From assembly GCF_007559335.1 (NCBI RefSeq), contig NZ_VMBG01000001.1, positions 1,550,001 to 1,614,000 of the forward strand: a stretch of DNA of 64,000 nt, given 5' to 3'. This DNA is from Rariglobus hedericola. GTDB lineage: Bacteria > Verrucomicrobiota > Verrucomicrobiia > Opitutales > Opitutaceae. Made by a program: the position numbers and the translations under genes. The notes below the pieces were generated by a model. The model did not search any database. It was given only the letters and a program-made list of their open reading frames with translations, and was not told where the DNA came from. Below, in pieces: positions 40,051 through 49,705 of the stretch; positions within the stretch are counted from its first letter, which is position 1; every line of letters begins with the position of its first letter.

Positions 40051-41152
40051 CGGGCTTGATCGCCGGACGGGACGCAGCCGGACGCTTGGTGGACACCTCA
40101 TCGGTCTCTTTCAGTCCGTCGGTGATTTCGACATATTGGTCATTCCGCACGCCGATTTTCACGATGGTTTTAACCGGCTCGGTGGCGGGCGGCTTCGGGC
40201 GGATGAAGACAAACGTCTCGTCCGTCTTGTTGTCGAAAAACACCGCGGTGGTTTCCACCGACAGCGCTTTTTGCGAAGCGGCGACCTGGATATGCACGCG
40301 CGCCGTCATGCCGGGCTTCACGCGCGGATGCGATTTCTCGATGCCGATCTGCACCGGGAAATCGCGGGTGCGCGCATCGCCCGCGGCCTTGGCGGCAGCC
40401 GGCGAAATAAACGTGATGCGACCGCTCGCGCGCGCCTCGGGCACGGACTCGAACGTGATCTCGACCGGTTGACCGAGCACCAGCGTGGCCGCGTCGATTT
40501 CGTTGAGCGACAACTCGACGCGCAGACGCTTGAGATCGGCCAGTTCGATAAGCGTGACACTCTCGCGACCGGCATCCGCGCCCGTGACCACCATGCCCGG
40601 GCGCGCGGCCACGCTCAACGCGGTGCCATCGTAAGGCGCGGCAATGGATGTCTTGGCCAGCGAACGCTCCAGCAGACGCATGCGCGCGCGTTGCGATTCC
40701 AAATCGGTCTCGGCGAGCCGGCGCGAGATACCGGCCTCCTGCTGCTCCTTCGTGTTCACATACGACTGATTCGCGAGGCGATCAATGCGTTGAAATTCCA
40801 ACGTCGCGCGCTCGACGCGCAGTTGCGACGACTCGATCGCGAGGCGGGCCTCGTCGATCTGCACCTGCAGCGTGCTCTGATCGAGTTCGATGAGCGGTTG
40901 GCCGGAGCGAACGGCATCACCCGGATTCACCAGCACGGTCAGAATGCGGCCGCTAACCTCCGAACGAATGTCGGTCGAAAGGATGGGCGTGATCGAGCCG
41001 TTGGCGGTCACCGTCTGCACGAGATCGCGACGCAGCGGTTTGAGCCAGGTGTAGGTCACTTCATTTGCGCGCGAGGCCCGCGCGTGCAACACCCATGCAA
41101 TGCCGCCAGCGACCACGGCCAAAGCCACGACGATCCACAGAAGACGTTTCAT
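40040..41152 (-). CDS. MacA-like periplasmic adaptor (HlyD/RND type)
   Basis: 370 residues. An N-terminal anchor (residues 2-24, KRLLWIVVALAVVAGGIAWVL) is followed by the lipoyl half-motif GRILTVLVNPGDAVRSGQPL, a coiled coil (about 85-150) with DEARLAIESSQLRVERATLEF, the second half-motif IAAPYDGTALSVAARPGMVV, and a beta-barrel and membrane-proximal domain. It begins the three-gene operon with the ATPase and permease. The absence of a linked TolC suggests it uses a TolC encoded elsewhere, possibly the one at 14203. Confidence 0.88.
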   Translation of the reverse strand: MKRLLWIVVALAVVAGGIAWVLHARASRANEVTYTWLKPLRRDLVQTVTANGSITPILSTDIRSEVSGRILTVLVNPGDAVRSGQPLIELDQSTLQVQIDEARLAIESSQLRVERATLEFQRIDRLANQSYVNTKEQQEAGISRRLAETDLESQRARMRLLERSLAKTSIAAPYDGTALSVAARPGMVVTGADAGRESVTLIELADLKRLRVELSLNEIDAATLVLGQPVEITFESVPEARASGRITFISPAAAKAAGDARTRDFPVQIGIEKSHPRVKPGMTARVHIQVAASQKALSVETTAVFFDNKTDETFVFIRPKPPATEPVKTIVKIGVRNDQYVEITDGLKETDEVSTKRPAASRPAIKPDAF

Positions 41153-41170
41153 AAATAACGGGTGAGGTAT

Positions 41171-41199
41171 AAAAAGAAGACCCGACACAGGTCGGGTCT
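41171..41199 (-). terminator. Intrinsic terminator after cimA
   Basis: AGACCCGAC (41178-41186) pairs with GTCGGGTCT (41191-41199) around ACAG. The A-rich run 41171-41178 gives the U-run on the minus strand. It lies between the cimA stop and the adaptor start. Confidence 0.85.
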
Positions 41200-41207
41200 C
41201 GGGATGC

Positions 41208-42770
41208 TCAGGCTTGCAGCAATTTGTAATTTATCGCGTCCGTGAGGGCCTCCCACGAGGCGTCGATGATGTTATCGCTCACGCCAACGGTGCCCCAGAT
41301 ATCCTTGCCGTCACCGCTCTCAATGAAGACGCGGGTGCGGGCATTGGCGCCGGCGCGGCTGTCGAGAATGCGCACCTTGTAGTCGCGCAGTTCGAGTTGC
41401 TTGAGCTGCGGGTAGATATTTTCGAGCGCGAGGCGCAGGGCCTTGTCGAGCGCGCCCACCGGACCGGTGCACTCGGCGACCGTGTGCAGGGATTCGCCGT
41501 TGATCTTCAGTTTCACGGTGGCCTCGGACACGGTATCGGAACCGCGACGCTCGACACTCACGCGGTAACCTTCGACCTCGAAAAACGACTTCGCCTGGCC
41601 GAGCGCGCGGGACATGAGGAGCTTGAGCGAAGCATCGGCGGCTTCGAATTCGTAGCCGCGAAACTCGAGCTCCTTGAGCTCGTCGATGAGGGTCTTCATC
41701 GCGGGATCTTTTTCATCAATCGCGAAGCCAAGTTCCCGCGCCTTCATGGCGATGCTGGAACGCCCGGCCATGTCGGAGACCAGCACGCGCGTGTGGTTGC
41801 CGACGAGCGACGGGTCGATGTGCTCGTAGGATGATTTCACCTTCTGCGCGGCGTTCGCGTGAAGGCCGCCTTTGTGCGCGAAAGCCGAGGCACCGATGTA
41901 GGGCGCCTTGGTGTCGGGCTTCAGATTGGCGAGTTCGTCAAAGTAGAGCGACAGTTCGCGCAGCTCGTGGAGATTCTTCGCGCAGTTCGCCGTGCGATTC
42001 ATCTTAAGGAACAGGCTGGGCAGCACCGTGAACAAATTGGCGTTGCCCGTGCGCTCGCCATAACCGTTCGCTGTGCCTTGCACCAGCACCGCTCCGGCAT
42101 CGATACCGGCAAGCGTAAGGGCCACGCCGAGGCCGCTGTCATTATGGCAATGCACGCCGACTTTGTCGCCGCCGAATTCCTTCACGACGCGGGCGATGAT
42201 CGACTTGAAATCATCGACCAGGGTGCCGCCGTTGGTATCGCACAGCGTAAGGTTGCTGGCGCCACCGCGAAGCACAGCGGCGAGGGTTTTAAATGCGTAA
42301 TCGGGGTCGAGCTTGTAGCCGTCGAAAAAATGCTCGGCGTCATAGATGACCTCGCGGCCCTGCGAAACGAGGTAGCTCACGGAGTCTTCGATCATCGCGA
42401 GGTTTTCCTCGAGCGTGGTGCGCAGAATCTCGGTGACGTGCAGCGTCGAGGTTTTGCCGACGATGGTCACGACCGGCGTATCGCTATCGAGGAGGGTTTT
42501 AAGCTGGGCGTCCTCGGAGGCCTTGATGCCGGCGCGACGGGTCGAACCGAAGGCGGCGAGCTTGGCGTGCTTGAGTTTCAGCTTACGCACTTCCTGAAAA
42601 TACGTGATGTCGCGCGGGTTGGAGCCGGGAAAGCCGCCCTCGATGTAATCCACGCCAAACTGGTCGAGCTTCTCGGTAATCAGGAGTTTATCGGTGACCG
42701 AGAAGCTGATGCCTTCACCCTGCGTGCCATCGCGCAGAGTGGTGTCGTAGATTTTAACGGCGGAACTCAT
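41208..42770 (-). CDS. cimA: (R)-citramalate synthase
   Basis: 520 residues. It starts VKIYDTTLRDGTQGEGISFS, the HMGL-like barrel signature, with IEGGFPGSNPRD next, YDAEHFFDGYK and HCHNDSGLGVA with the metal His residues. A C-terminal LeuA-allosteric domain follows with RVSVERRGSDTVSEATVKL. The GGFPGSN pattern and length set it apart from LeuA. The enzyme condenses pyruvate with acetyl-CoA to citramalate, starting threonine-independent isoleucine synthesis. The C-terminal domain implies isoleucine feedback. Start at 42770 begins the barrel; a longer frame runs into the divergent gene. Confidence 0.92.
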   Translation of the reverse strand: MSSAVKIYDTTLRDGTQGEGISFSVTDKLLITEKLDQFGVDYIEGGFPGSNPRDITYFQEVRKLKLKHAKLAAFGSTRRAGIKASEDAQLKTLLDSDTPVVTIVGKTSTLHVTEILRTTLEENLAMIEDSVSYLVSQGREVIYDAEHFFDGYKLDPDYAFKTLAAVLRGGASNLTLCDTNGGTLVDDFKSIIARVVKEFGGDKVGVHCHNDSGLGVALTLAGIDAGAVLVQGTANGYGERTGNANLFTVLPSLFLKMNRTANCAKNLHELRELSLYFDELANLKPDTKAPYIGASAFAHKGGLHANAAQKVKSSYEHIDPSLVGNHTRVLVSDMAGRSSIAMKARELGFAIDEKDPAMKTLIDELKELEFRGYEFEAADASLKLLMSRALGQAKSFFEVEGYRVSVERRGSDTVSEATVKLKINGESLHTVAECTGPVGALDKALRLALENIYPQLKQLELRDYKVRILDSRAGANARTRVFIESGDGKDIWGTVGVSDNIIDASWEALTDAINYKLLQA

Positions 42771-42880
42771 GGGAAGGTTGAGGTTTGCGCCTGAGGCGTC
42801 CGCTGGCAAGCGGCGGTTTCCCCGAAACCAGGCCCCTTTCAGGTTGCCCCCGCAAAGCTCTTCAACCACCCCTTTCACCC

Positions 42881-45106
42881 ATGAAGCCGCGCCTTGTAAG
42901 CTTTCTGAAAGAACAACTTGTGCCCGTGGTTATTTGCTTCGGTCTGGCCGTGGCGCTGGGCTCCACGTCGTGGCTGCAACGCCTCGAAAACACCACCCTC
43001 GATCTGGTCACCCAGTTCCGATCGAATCCCAAGGTTCGCAACCTCCTTTCGTTGCCCGCCTCATCCGCCGATCCGCGCGTCGTGACCGTGGGCATCGACG
43101 ATTCAAGCATCGAGGGTTACGGACGCTGGCCGTGGGACCGTAAGGTGCACGCGAAATTCATGTATGGCGTGTCGTTCGGAAAACCTCCGGTCGTCGCCTG
43201 GGATATACTTTTCGTGGAGCCCTCCGCCGACCAGTCGAGCGACGAGGTGTTGCAGGCCGCCGCCGCCGAGTTGAAGGGACGGGTGGTGTTTGGTGCTTAT
43301 GCCACGAATGACGATCCGAGTCAGCCGGCGCTCGAGCACGCCCACAACCAACCGTTGACCCGCATTGAGGGAGACCTGTCGCGCCTGCCCACGTCGGATT
43401 TCGCGTTACGTCCGATTCCACAGCTTCAACAGGTCGGCCAGACGGCGTTCTGCGATACGCCTCCCGGCACGGATGGCATGCGACGCACCGTTCCCATGCT
43501 TCAACAGGTCGGCGGCCAGGTTTACCCCAGTCTTTCACTGCAAACCTTGATGGTTTACGCGGGCATCAGACCCGAGCAGGTCCGCATCGTCCTCGGTGAT
43601 GCGATTTATCTGGAAGGAGACACCTTCAAACGTCGCATCCCGATCAACGAAAAGGGCCTTTATTTCGTCAATTACCGCTACGCCATCAAAGGTGCCAACA
43701 TCGTTTCCTACGAGCGTCTCACCGAGAATTATTACGCGAATTACGTTAAAAATGAGCCGGTCGACGGGCTCCCTGTGATAGACGATAAAATCCTCATCGT
43801 CGGTCAGGTTTCCACGGGATTGAGCGATAACGGCGTCACTCCGTTTGGTGCAGAGACGCCGCTGGTGCTCGTGCATGCCAACGTCATCGACAATATCCTT
43901 AACGAAGACTACGCGTATGTGTGTCCGCAGCTGCCTATTTTTCTCATCGGTGTCCTGCTGGGTGTGTGCGGACTGGTGTTTCTCAGCAAACGCTCCCTGG
44001 CCGCGAAATGCACCTACGCCCTCAGCCTGCTGGTTCTCTATTTCGTCACGGCTGCCGCGCTGTGGGTATGCAAAGGCGCGGTGCTCCCGTTTCTGTGGCC
44101 GACACTCGGCTTCCTTGGCCTGCAAATATTCATGATCGTTCAGCAGCTCATCCGCGAACAACGGTCCAAGCAGCACATCAAGGGCATGTTCGGCACCTAC
44201 GTTTCGCCCGATCTCGTCAACCGCATGATCGAGTCCGGCCAATCACCGCAGCTAGGTGGCCACGAAGAGACCATCACCGCGTATTTCTCCGACATCCAGG
44301 CCTTCTCGGCATTCTCTGAAAAACTCCCGCCCGACCGGCTCGGCGAGTTGATGAACGAATATCTCACCGCCTGCACCGACATCATTCAGGAGGAAGGCGG
44401 CACGCTCGACAAATACATCGGCGACGCGGTCGTCGCCATGTTCGGTGCTCCCCTGCCCTTGCCCGATCACGCCTTCCGTGCGTGCGTCGCCGGTCAGCGC
44501 ATCCACCTCAAGCTCGCCGAACTGCGCGCCAAGTGGAAATCACAAGGCGCCCTCTGGCCCGAGATCGTCCACGAGATGCAATCACGTATTGGACTGAACA
44601 CCGGCTCGGCGATCGTGGGCAACTTCGGCAGCCGCACACGCTTCGCCTATACCATGCTCGGCGACAACGTGAACCTCGCCGCCCGCATGGAATCAGGCGC
44701 GAAGAGTTGGGGCGTGTATTCGATGTGCACCGAAGCCACGCGCACCGCGTGCGAACGCGACGGCGGTGATCGCGTGGTCTTCCGCGCCCTCGGGCGGATC
44801 GTGGTCAAGGGCCGCACCAGCGCCGTGCCGATTTTTGAAATCGTCGGCCTCAAGGAAAACGTGTCCGACCAAACCCGTGAATGCCTGCGCCTCTTCGAGG
44901 CAGGTCTGGCCCGCTACTACGTGCGTGACTGGGAAGGCGCACTCGCGCTGTTCAGCCAAAGCCAGGCCTTGGAGCCGAACCAGCCCGGCATCACTCCCGG
45001 CGTGGGCAGCAATCCGTCCCGCATCTACACGGAGATCGTTGGCCGCTACCAGATCGCGCCACCGCCCGAAAACTGGGAAGGCGAATACGTGATGACCGTC
45101 AAGTGA
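42881..45106 (+). CDS. CHASE2-domain class III adenylate cyclase
   Basis: 741 residues. An N-terminal helix (about 12-32) leads to a periplasmic CHASE2 domain (VVTVGIDDSSIEGYGRWPW, WDILFVEPS, GRVVFGAYA), then three transmembrane helices (about 375-455). The cyclase domain runs from about 490: YFSDIQAFSAFSE and GDAVVAMFG give the two metal Asp residues, TLDKYIGD has the adenine-selecting Lys, and MLGDNVNLAARME the Asp, Asn and Arg. All residues for ATP cyclisation are present, so cAMP production is expected. The periplasmic domain should sense an external signal. It diverges from cimA and converges with the HD hydrolase gene. Confidence 0.9.
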   Translation: MKPRLVSFLKEQLVPVVICFGLAVALGSTSWLQRLENTTLDLVTQFRSNPKVRNLLSLPASSADPRVVTVGIDDSSIEGYGRWPWDRKVHAKFMYGVSFGKPPVVAWDILFVEPSADQSSDEVLQAAAAELKGRVVFGAYATNDDPSQPALEHAHNQPLTRIEGDLSRLPTSDFALRPIPQLQQVGQTAFCDTPPGTDGMRRTVPMLQQVGGQVYPSLSLQTLMVYAGIRPEQVRIVLGDAIYLEGDTFKRRIPINEKGLYFVNYRYAIKGANIVSYERLTENYYANYVKNEPVDGLPVIDDKILIVGQVSTGLSDNGVTPFGAETPLVLVHANVIDNILNEDYAYVCPQLPIFLIGVLLGVCGLVFLSKRSLAAKCTYALSLLVLYFVTAAALWVCKGAVLPFLWPTLGFLGLQIFMIVQQLIREQRSKQHIKGMFGTYVSPDLVNRMIESGQSPQLGGHEETITAYFSDIQAFSAFSEKLPPDRLGELMNEYLTACTDIIQEEGGTLDKYIGDAVVAMFGAPLPLPDHAFRACVAGQRIHLKLAELRAKWKSQGALWPEIVHEMQSRIGLNTGSAIVGNFGSRTRFAYTMLGDNVNLAARMESGAKSWGVYSMCTEATRTACERDGGDRVVFRALGRIVVKGRTSAVPIFEIVGLKENVSDQTRECLRLFEAGLARYYVRDWEGALALFSQSQALEPNQPGITPGVGSNPSRIYTEIVGRYQIAPPPENWEGEYVMTVK

Positions 45107-45148
45107 CCCGGCGTTGCGCGGGTTTAGCCCGCGTAACCGGCCTCCAGA

Positions 45149-45988
45149 TCAAACCGGCCGCTTGGCCATTTCCTCGATGCGGGCGAGATTCGCCTCCACC
45201 GCGTCCAGGTAGGGATTGCTGCCATCGGCTTGGCCCAGCATCCGGTAAATACCAGCGTAGTCTTTTTCCAGTTTGGGCAGCGCGAAATTATTCCAAAACG
45301 CCGTCGTCTTCGCCATCAGCTCCTGGGCTGATCGAAACAGGCGGCTCTCAAACGGCACGCGGCTGAAATTAGCCGACTCTTCAAACTCTTCGAAAAGTCC
45401 GGGCAGTTTCGACGGATAATCGGGGTCGGCCATCTGACCGAGATAATCGGCCGTCGCGACCATGAAACCGGCCTGGCGTTCGTAGTCGTTACGAAACTCG
45501 ATCTGGCTGATCTGGCTGTTGACCCCGGTGCAACGAATCGCGTTCAGCACGCCGTCGATCTCGCTTAACGTGCAACCGAGTTCGGGCAGTGAAGCCGCCG
45601 CGAGTGCGCAGCTGCGAAACACATGGGACGAAGTGTATTTGGCCCCCGTGCCCGAAAGATCATCGCGCATCTTCAGGTAACCGCTGTCGTGCAAAAGAAT
45701 CGCCGCGTAACCGAGCGAAAATTCACGCGCGGTGAACACCGGCTTCGCCCCGTGCCGCACCCGTCCTTCGGCCAAATCGATGAAGCACTGCGTCGCGAGC
45801 AACGTATGCTCCAGCGTGTGATACTTCATGTCGGCCTTCTGGTAAGCCGGATGCCGGCCTTCAAAAAGTTTTTCAACCAATGCCGAGACGGATTCCACCA
45901 GCGCCGTGGATGCCGACGGAGAAATCTCCAACACGTGCGCCTTGGCCGCCGCCACCGTCGAAGAAACCGTGCAGTATTGGGAGAGCAT
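45149..45988 (-). CDS. HD-type phosphohydrolase
   Basis: 279 residues from the ATG at 45988 (45 codons upstream of the first helix; an in-frame start at 46021 adds 11 residues). MKYHTLEHTLLATQC supplies the first His pair, and YAAILLHDSGYLK the HD pair, followed by SSHVFRSCALAA and GVNSQISQIEF. This is the fold of HD phosphohydrolases, and the YH-x2-xH spacing recalls class I cyclic-nucleotide phosphodiesterases. It lies between two cyclase genes, on the opposite strand, so a role in hydrolysing the same messenger is attractive. That inference is from context, not from the sequence alone. Confidence 0.7.
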   Translation of the reverse strand: MLSQYCTVSSTVAAAKAHVLEISPSASTALVESVSALVEKLFEGRHPAYQKADMKYHTLEHTLLATQCFIDLAEGRVRHGAKPVFTAREFSLGYAAILLHDSGYLKMRDDLSGTGAKYTSSHVFRSCALAAASLPELGCTLSEIDGVLNAIRCTGVNSQISQIEFRNDYERQAGFMVATADYLGQMADPDYPSKLPGLFEEFEESANFSRVPFESRLFRSAQELMAKTTAFWNNFALPKLEKDYAGIYRMLGQADGSNPYLDAVEANLARIEEMAKRPV

Positions 45989-46191
45989 GTCGGTGAATAA
46001 GCGAAAACGCCGTTTGTGCAAACCGGCAGGCGTTCCGGAAACCCAAGCGAATCAAGGACTGGAATAGGTTCGCAAGGTCAATTCTCGCCGGCCCGAACCA
46101 GCCCGCTTGGTATTTTTCATACCATTACATCGTTTTTACCTCATGAGACCGTTTCATCCGGCAACCCCACTTAAATCGAAGGCCAGCCTTG

Positions 46192-47766
46192 ATGTCCCCG
46201 CCGTGCATTACCACGGTGCGTCATCCGCAAATCGATTTCGCCATGGATTCCCTCGCTCATTTGACCGCGCCGGACGCACGCCAGTCTTTCATCAAACTAC
46301 CGTGGTGGCGCCGCTTTGATTTTCGTATCGCCGCGATTCTCGTCGGCACTTCGAGCGTCATCATCGTCCTCGTCGGTTTGTTTGCCTACCAGTCCATCGT
46401 AAACACCCGGCTGGATCTTTTTGAGAAACGCCTGCGCATGATCGCAGTCACGCTTTCCGAAACGATCAATACCGACGAACTCGCATCCGTGCCCGCGAGT
46501 GCCGATCAGCACACTCCGGTCATCGCCTCCCTCTGGCGCCGGCTCAAAAACATCGCCGACGCGGAACCGGGCATCGAGTCCATCTACATTCTTCAGGCCA
46601 CGGAAACTCCGGGTAAACTGCGCTTCCTGCTCGATGCGTCCAAGGTCAGCCGCATCGCGCAAACCGGCGAACTCTACGACGCAACCGAACTGCCCTTCAT
46701 GTTGCAGGGCTTCGAACGTGTATCCGTCGAAGATCGTGTCTACGGCGACGATTTCGGCCAGACCCAGTCTTCCTACGCTCCGCTGAAAACGTCCGATGGC
46801 CGGGTCATCGGCATCATCGGCGTGGATGTGCTCGCACTGCGTCTCGCGGAAATCCGCTGGCAGGTCGTGCGATTCTGCGCCGCCGTGTTCGGCATCGCAT
46901 TCATCGCGGTCCTCGTGATCACGATGGTTGTGCGTCGTCAGGTTCGGCAGCCGCTCGCCCGCGTGCTGGAAGCCGCCTCGGCCATCGCCGCCGGCAAGCT
47001 CGATACCCGCCTCCACGCGCCGTCGCGAGATGAATTCGGCCTGCTGGCCGACGAGTTCGACACCATGGCGAGCCACCTGCGCGACCGTGAACGCCTGCGC
47101 GAAACCTTTGGGCTTTATGTGAGTCGCGAGCTGGCCAGCGCCCTCATGAAGGATGGCAAGCTGCCCGCGCTCGGCGGCGTCGAATGCGTGGCCACGGTCA
47201 TTTTTTGCGACCTGGGCAACTACACGCGCATCAGCGAGGCGTTCTCCCCGCAGGAAGTCATTTCACTGATCAACGAATACCTCGCCGCGATGTGCACGAT
47301 CATCGAGGCGCACCGCGGATGCCTGCTCGATTTCACGGGCGACGGCATCATCGCCGGCTTTGGTCTGCCCCTGCCCGATCCCGATCACGCCCACAACGCC
47401 GTGCAATGCGCGATCAAGATGCGCCAGCGTCTCACCCAGCTCAATGGCGAGTGGGAAGCCCGCGGCCTCGCCGCGCGCTGGCAGGTCATCGGCGTCGACC
47501 GCATCGAGGCACGCATGGGCATCCACACCGGCCCGCTCGTGGCCGGCAACATCGGCAGCTCCTCCCGCATGAAATACTGCGTCATGGGCGACACCGTAAA
47601 CATCGCCGCCCGCCTCGAAGAGATGAACAAGGATTTCAACTCCACGATCCTGCTCAGCGATCAGGTAAAAATCCGCGTGCCCTCCGCGATGACCGATACC
47701 TTCGCCGACTACGGCGTGGTCAACATCCGCGGACGCGTGCAGGCCGTCGGAGCGTATAGCGTTTAA
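46192..47766 (+). CDS. HAMP-linked class III nucleotide cyclase
   Basis: 524 residues from ATG 46192; ATG 46243 (507 residues) is a good alternative. Two transmembrane helices (about 45-70 and 225-245) enclose a periplasmic sensor domain of Cache-like type. A HAMP segment follows (QPLARVLEAASAIAAGKLD to EFDTMASHL), then the cyclase with FCDLGNYTRISEAF and GDGIIAGFG for metal binding and MGDTVNIAARLE for transition-state residues. The adenine-selecting Lys is replaced: the motif reads LDFTGDG where the CHASE2 cyclase has LDKYIGD. Activity is plausible but substrate preference is uncertain. It is monocistronic. Confidence 0.87.
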   Translation: MSPPCITTVRHPQIDFAMDSLAHLTAPDARQSFIKLPWWRRFDFRIAAILVGTSSVIIVLVGLFAYQSIVNTRLDLFEKRLRMIAVTLSETINTDELASVPASADQHTPVIASLWRRLKNIADAEPGIESIYILQATETPGKLRFLLDASKVSRIAQTGELYDATELPFMLQGFERVSVEDRVYGDDFGQTQSSYAPLKTSDGRVIGIIGVDVLALRLAEIRWQVVRFCAAVFGIAFIAVLVITMVVRRQVRQPLARVLEAASAIAAGKLDTRLHAPSRDEFGLLADEFDTMASHLRDRERLRETFGLYVSRELASALMKDGKLPALGGVECVATVIFCDLGNYTRISEAFSPQEVISLINEYLAAMCTIIEAHRGCLLDFTGDGIIAGFGLPLPDPDHAHNAVQCAIKMRQRLTQLNGEWEARGLAARWQVIGVDRIEARMGIHTGPLVAGNIGSSSRMKYCVMGDTVNIAARLEEMNKDFNSTILLSDQVKIRVPSAMTDTFADYGVVNIRGRVQAVGAYSV

Positions 47767-47950
47767 GCCCGCGTCTCCGACCCGACAGTTAGTTGGAAAA
47801 CAGCCAGGTCCGACCTCGATCTGACGGTCAGTAACCACTCAAGCCGGTCCGTTTTTGCGCCGATAGTAAGGACGCACTGTGGAATCAGCACTTCCTTCAC
47901 GCTCCCGGCGTGTCGGGAATGCGCGGGCACATGCACCCCAATCTCCCAAC

Positions 47951-49675
47951 ATGAATGTTAACCAAAAAATCTGGATCGGCTTCGGCAGCGTTCTTTTGCT
48001 CATCGGCCTTGGCTCCACGGTTTCCTACCTGAAATCCAGTGAGGCAGAACAGAGCAGCTCCCGTCTCGTGAAGGTGGACATCGCCGAATTCAGAGCCGCG
48101 AAATTCGCCGATGAAGAGATCTCGATGGCACGGCTCTATGAGCAAAAATTTGCCGGCACGCGCGACGAGAAATGGGTTCAACAGCTGAATGCCCGGACCG
48201 ATTCCGTTAAGCAGAACATGCTCTCTTTGAAAGCGGTGACGACCAATACCGCCCACGCAGCGACCGCCGACGAGATTATTGTCGCGACCGACAAATACAC
48301 CGCCCTGTTTGCCCGCTATCACGAATTCATGGTGAAACGCGGCCTCACTCCCGACACCGGCTATGAAGGCCAGCTGCGCACTGCCGTTCACGCCGTGGAA
48401 TCCAAAGTCCGCGATCAAGGGCTGGCCGACCTGACGGTCATCATGCTCATGGTTCGGCGCCACGAAAAAGACTACCTCCTGCGTAGCGATCCCAAGTATC
48501 TCACCGAGATCGATGCCCGCATCACGGAGTTCACGAAAACAATGGCCGAACTAAACCTGCCCGCCGACTTGCAGTCCGACATCAATGCCAAGTGGACCGC
48601 CTACGCCGATGCGATGCGTAAACTCGTGGAGACCGAGCAGGCGGCACTCAAAACCAGTGCGGATCTCACCATCGCCGGCGACAAGGTCGAAGAACTCGTC
48701 GGAAAACTGGCCGCATCCAGCACGCAGTCCATCGACGCAACCCAGGCACTGACGCTGAGCACTCTCGCCGGCGGACGACAGACGGTGGTCACCATCGGCT
48801 TAGGATCCGGCATCATTGGTGCAGCCATGGCGGTGTGGATCGCGTTCAGCCTGAATTCCCTCAATCGAAGCATTCACAATGCAACCCGGCGCATCGACAA
48901 CGGCTCCGGCGAAATTCTCTCAGCCAGCCAGCAACTCTCCAATTCCAGCCAGACACTTGCCCAAGGCTCATCCGAGCAGGCGGCCTCGCTCGAGGAAACC
49001 AGCGCCTCGCTGGAAGAAATCTCATCGATGACCCGCCGCAATGCCGACAGCGCCAACCGCGCCAAGGAATTGACCGCCCAGACCGTGGCTGCTGCCGACA
49101 ACGGCACGCTTGAGATCAATCAAATGAAAGTCGCTATGGACGACATCAAAGCCTCCTCGGACGACATTTCGAATATCATCAAGACCATCGATCAAATCGC
49201 CTTCCAAACCAACATCCTCGCACTTAACGCTGCGGTCGAGGCGGCGCGTGCCGGCGAAGCCGGGGCTGGATTTGCCGTGGTGGCCGACGAGGTCCGCAGT
49301 CTTGCCCAACGCGCCGCCCAGTCGGCCCGCGAAACCGCCGAGAAAATCGAGAACTCCAAACGCAAGAGCGACCATGGCGTGAGTATCTCCCAAAAAGTAT
49401 CCATCTCATTTCTTGAGATCGTTACCAAGGCACGTGAAGTCGACAGCCTCGTCGCGGAAATTGCACAGGCATCCAACGAACAATCCACGGGTATTTCACA
49501 GGTTAACTCATCCGTGACTCAAATCGACAAGATTACCCAATCCAACGCCGCCGCCGCCGAAGAAAGCGCCAGCGCGTCCGAAGAACTCAACGCTCAGGCG
49601 ACCATGCTCAAGTCCACTGTCGGCGACCTCCTCAGCGTAGTCGGCGGCTCGGCCATGGCGAACGCCACAGCGTAA
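47951..49675 (+). CDS. Methyl-accepting chemotaxis protein
   Basis: 574 residues. Transmembrane helices at about 6-26 and 275-297 enclose a long helical periplasmic sensor (about 27-274), in the style of helical bimodular or four-helix-bundle sensors. There is a short HAMP-like region, then the signalling coiled coil with the invariant hairpin [20 protein letters not shown] followed by [16 protein letters not shown]. No C-terminal pentapeptide for CheR is seen. No other chemotaxis gene is in the window. The ATG at 47951 begins just before the first helix; the longer frame to 47879 is unlikely. Confidence 0.92.
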   Translation: MNVNQKIWIGFGSVLLLIGLGSTVSYLKSSEAEQSSSRLVKVDIAEFRAAKFADEEISMARLYEQKFAGTRDEKWVQQLNARTDSVKQNMLSLKAVTTNTAHAATADEIIVATDKYTALFARYHEFMVKRGLTPDTGYEGQLRTAVHAVESKVRDQGLADLTVIMLMVRRHEKDYLLRSDPKYLTEIDARITEFTKTMAELNLPADLQSDINAKWTAYADAMRKLVETEQAALKTSADLTIAGDKVEELVGKLAASSTQSIDATQALTLSTLAGGRQTVVTIGLGSGIIGAAMAVWIAFSLNSLNRSIHNATRRIDNGSGEILSASQQLSNSSQTLAQGSSEQAASLEETSASLEEISSMTRRNADSANRAKELTAQTVAAADNGTLEINQMKVAMDDIKASSDDISNIIKTIDQIAFQTNILALNAAVEAARAGEAGAGFAVVADEVRSLAQRAAQSARETAEKIENSKRKSDHGVSISQKVSISFLEIVTKAREVDSLVAEIAQASNEQSTGISQVNSSVTQIDKITQSNAAAAEESASASEELNAQATMLKSTVGDLLSVVGGSAMANATA

Positions 49676-49705
49676 CCACGGCACTTCGGGGGCGAAAATC
49701 GCGAA

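Noticed and set aside
45116-45133. GCGCGGG/CCCGCG hairpin after the CHASE2 cyclase as a terminator
   Set aside because: The stem is only 6 bp with no U-run, so it is too weak to call.
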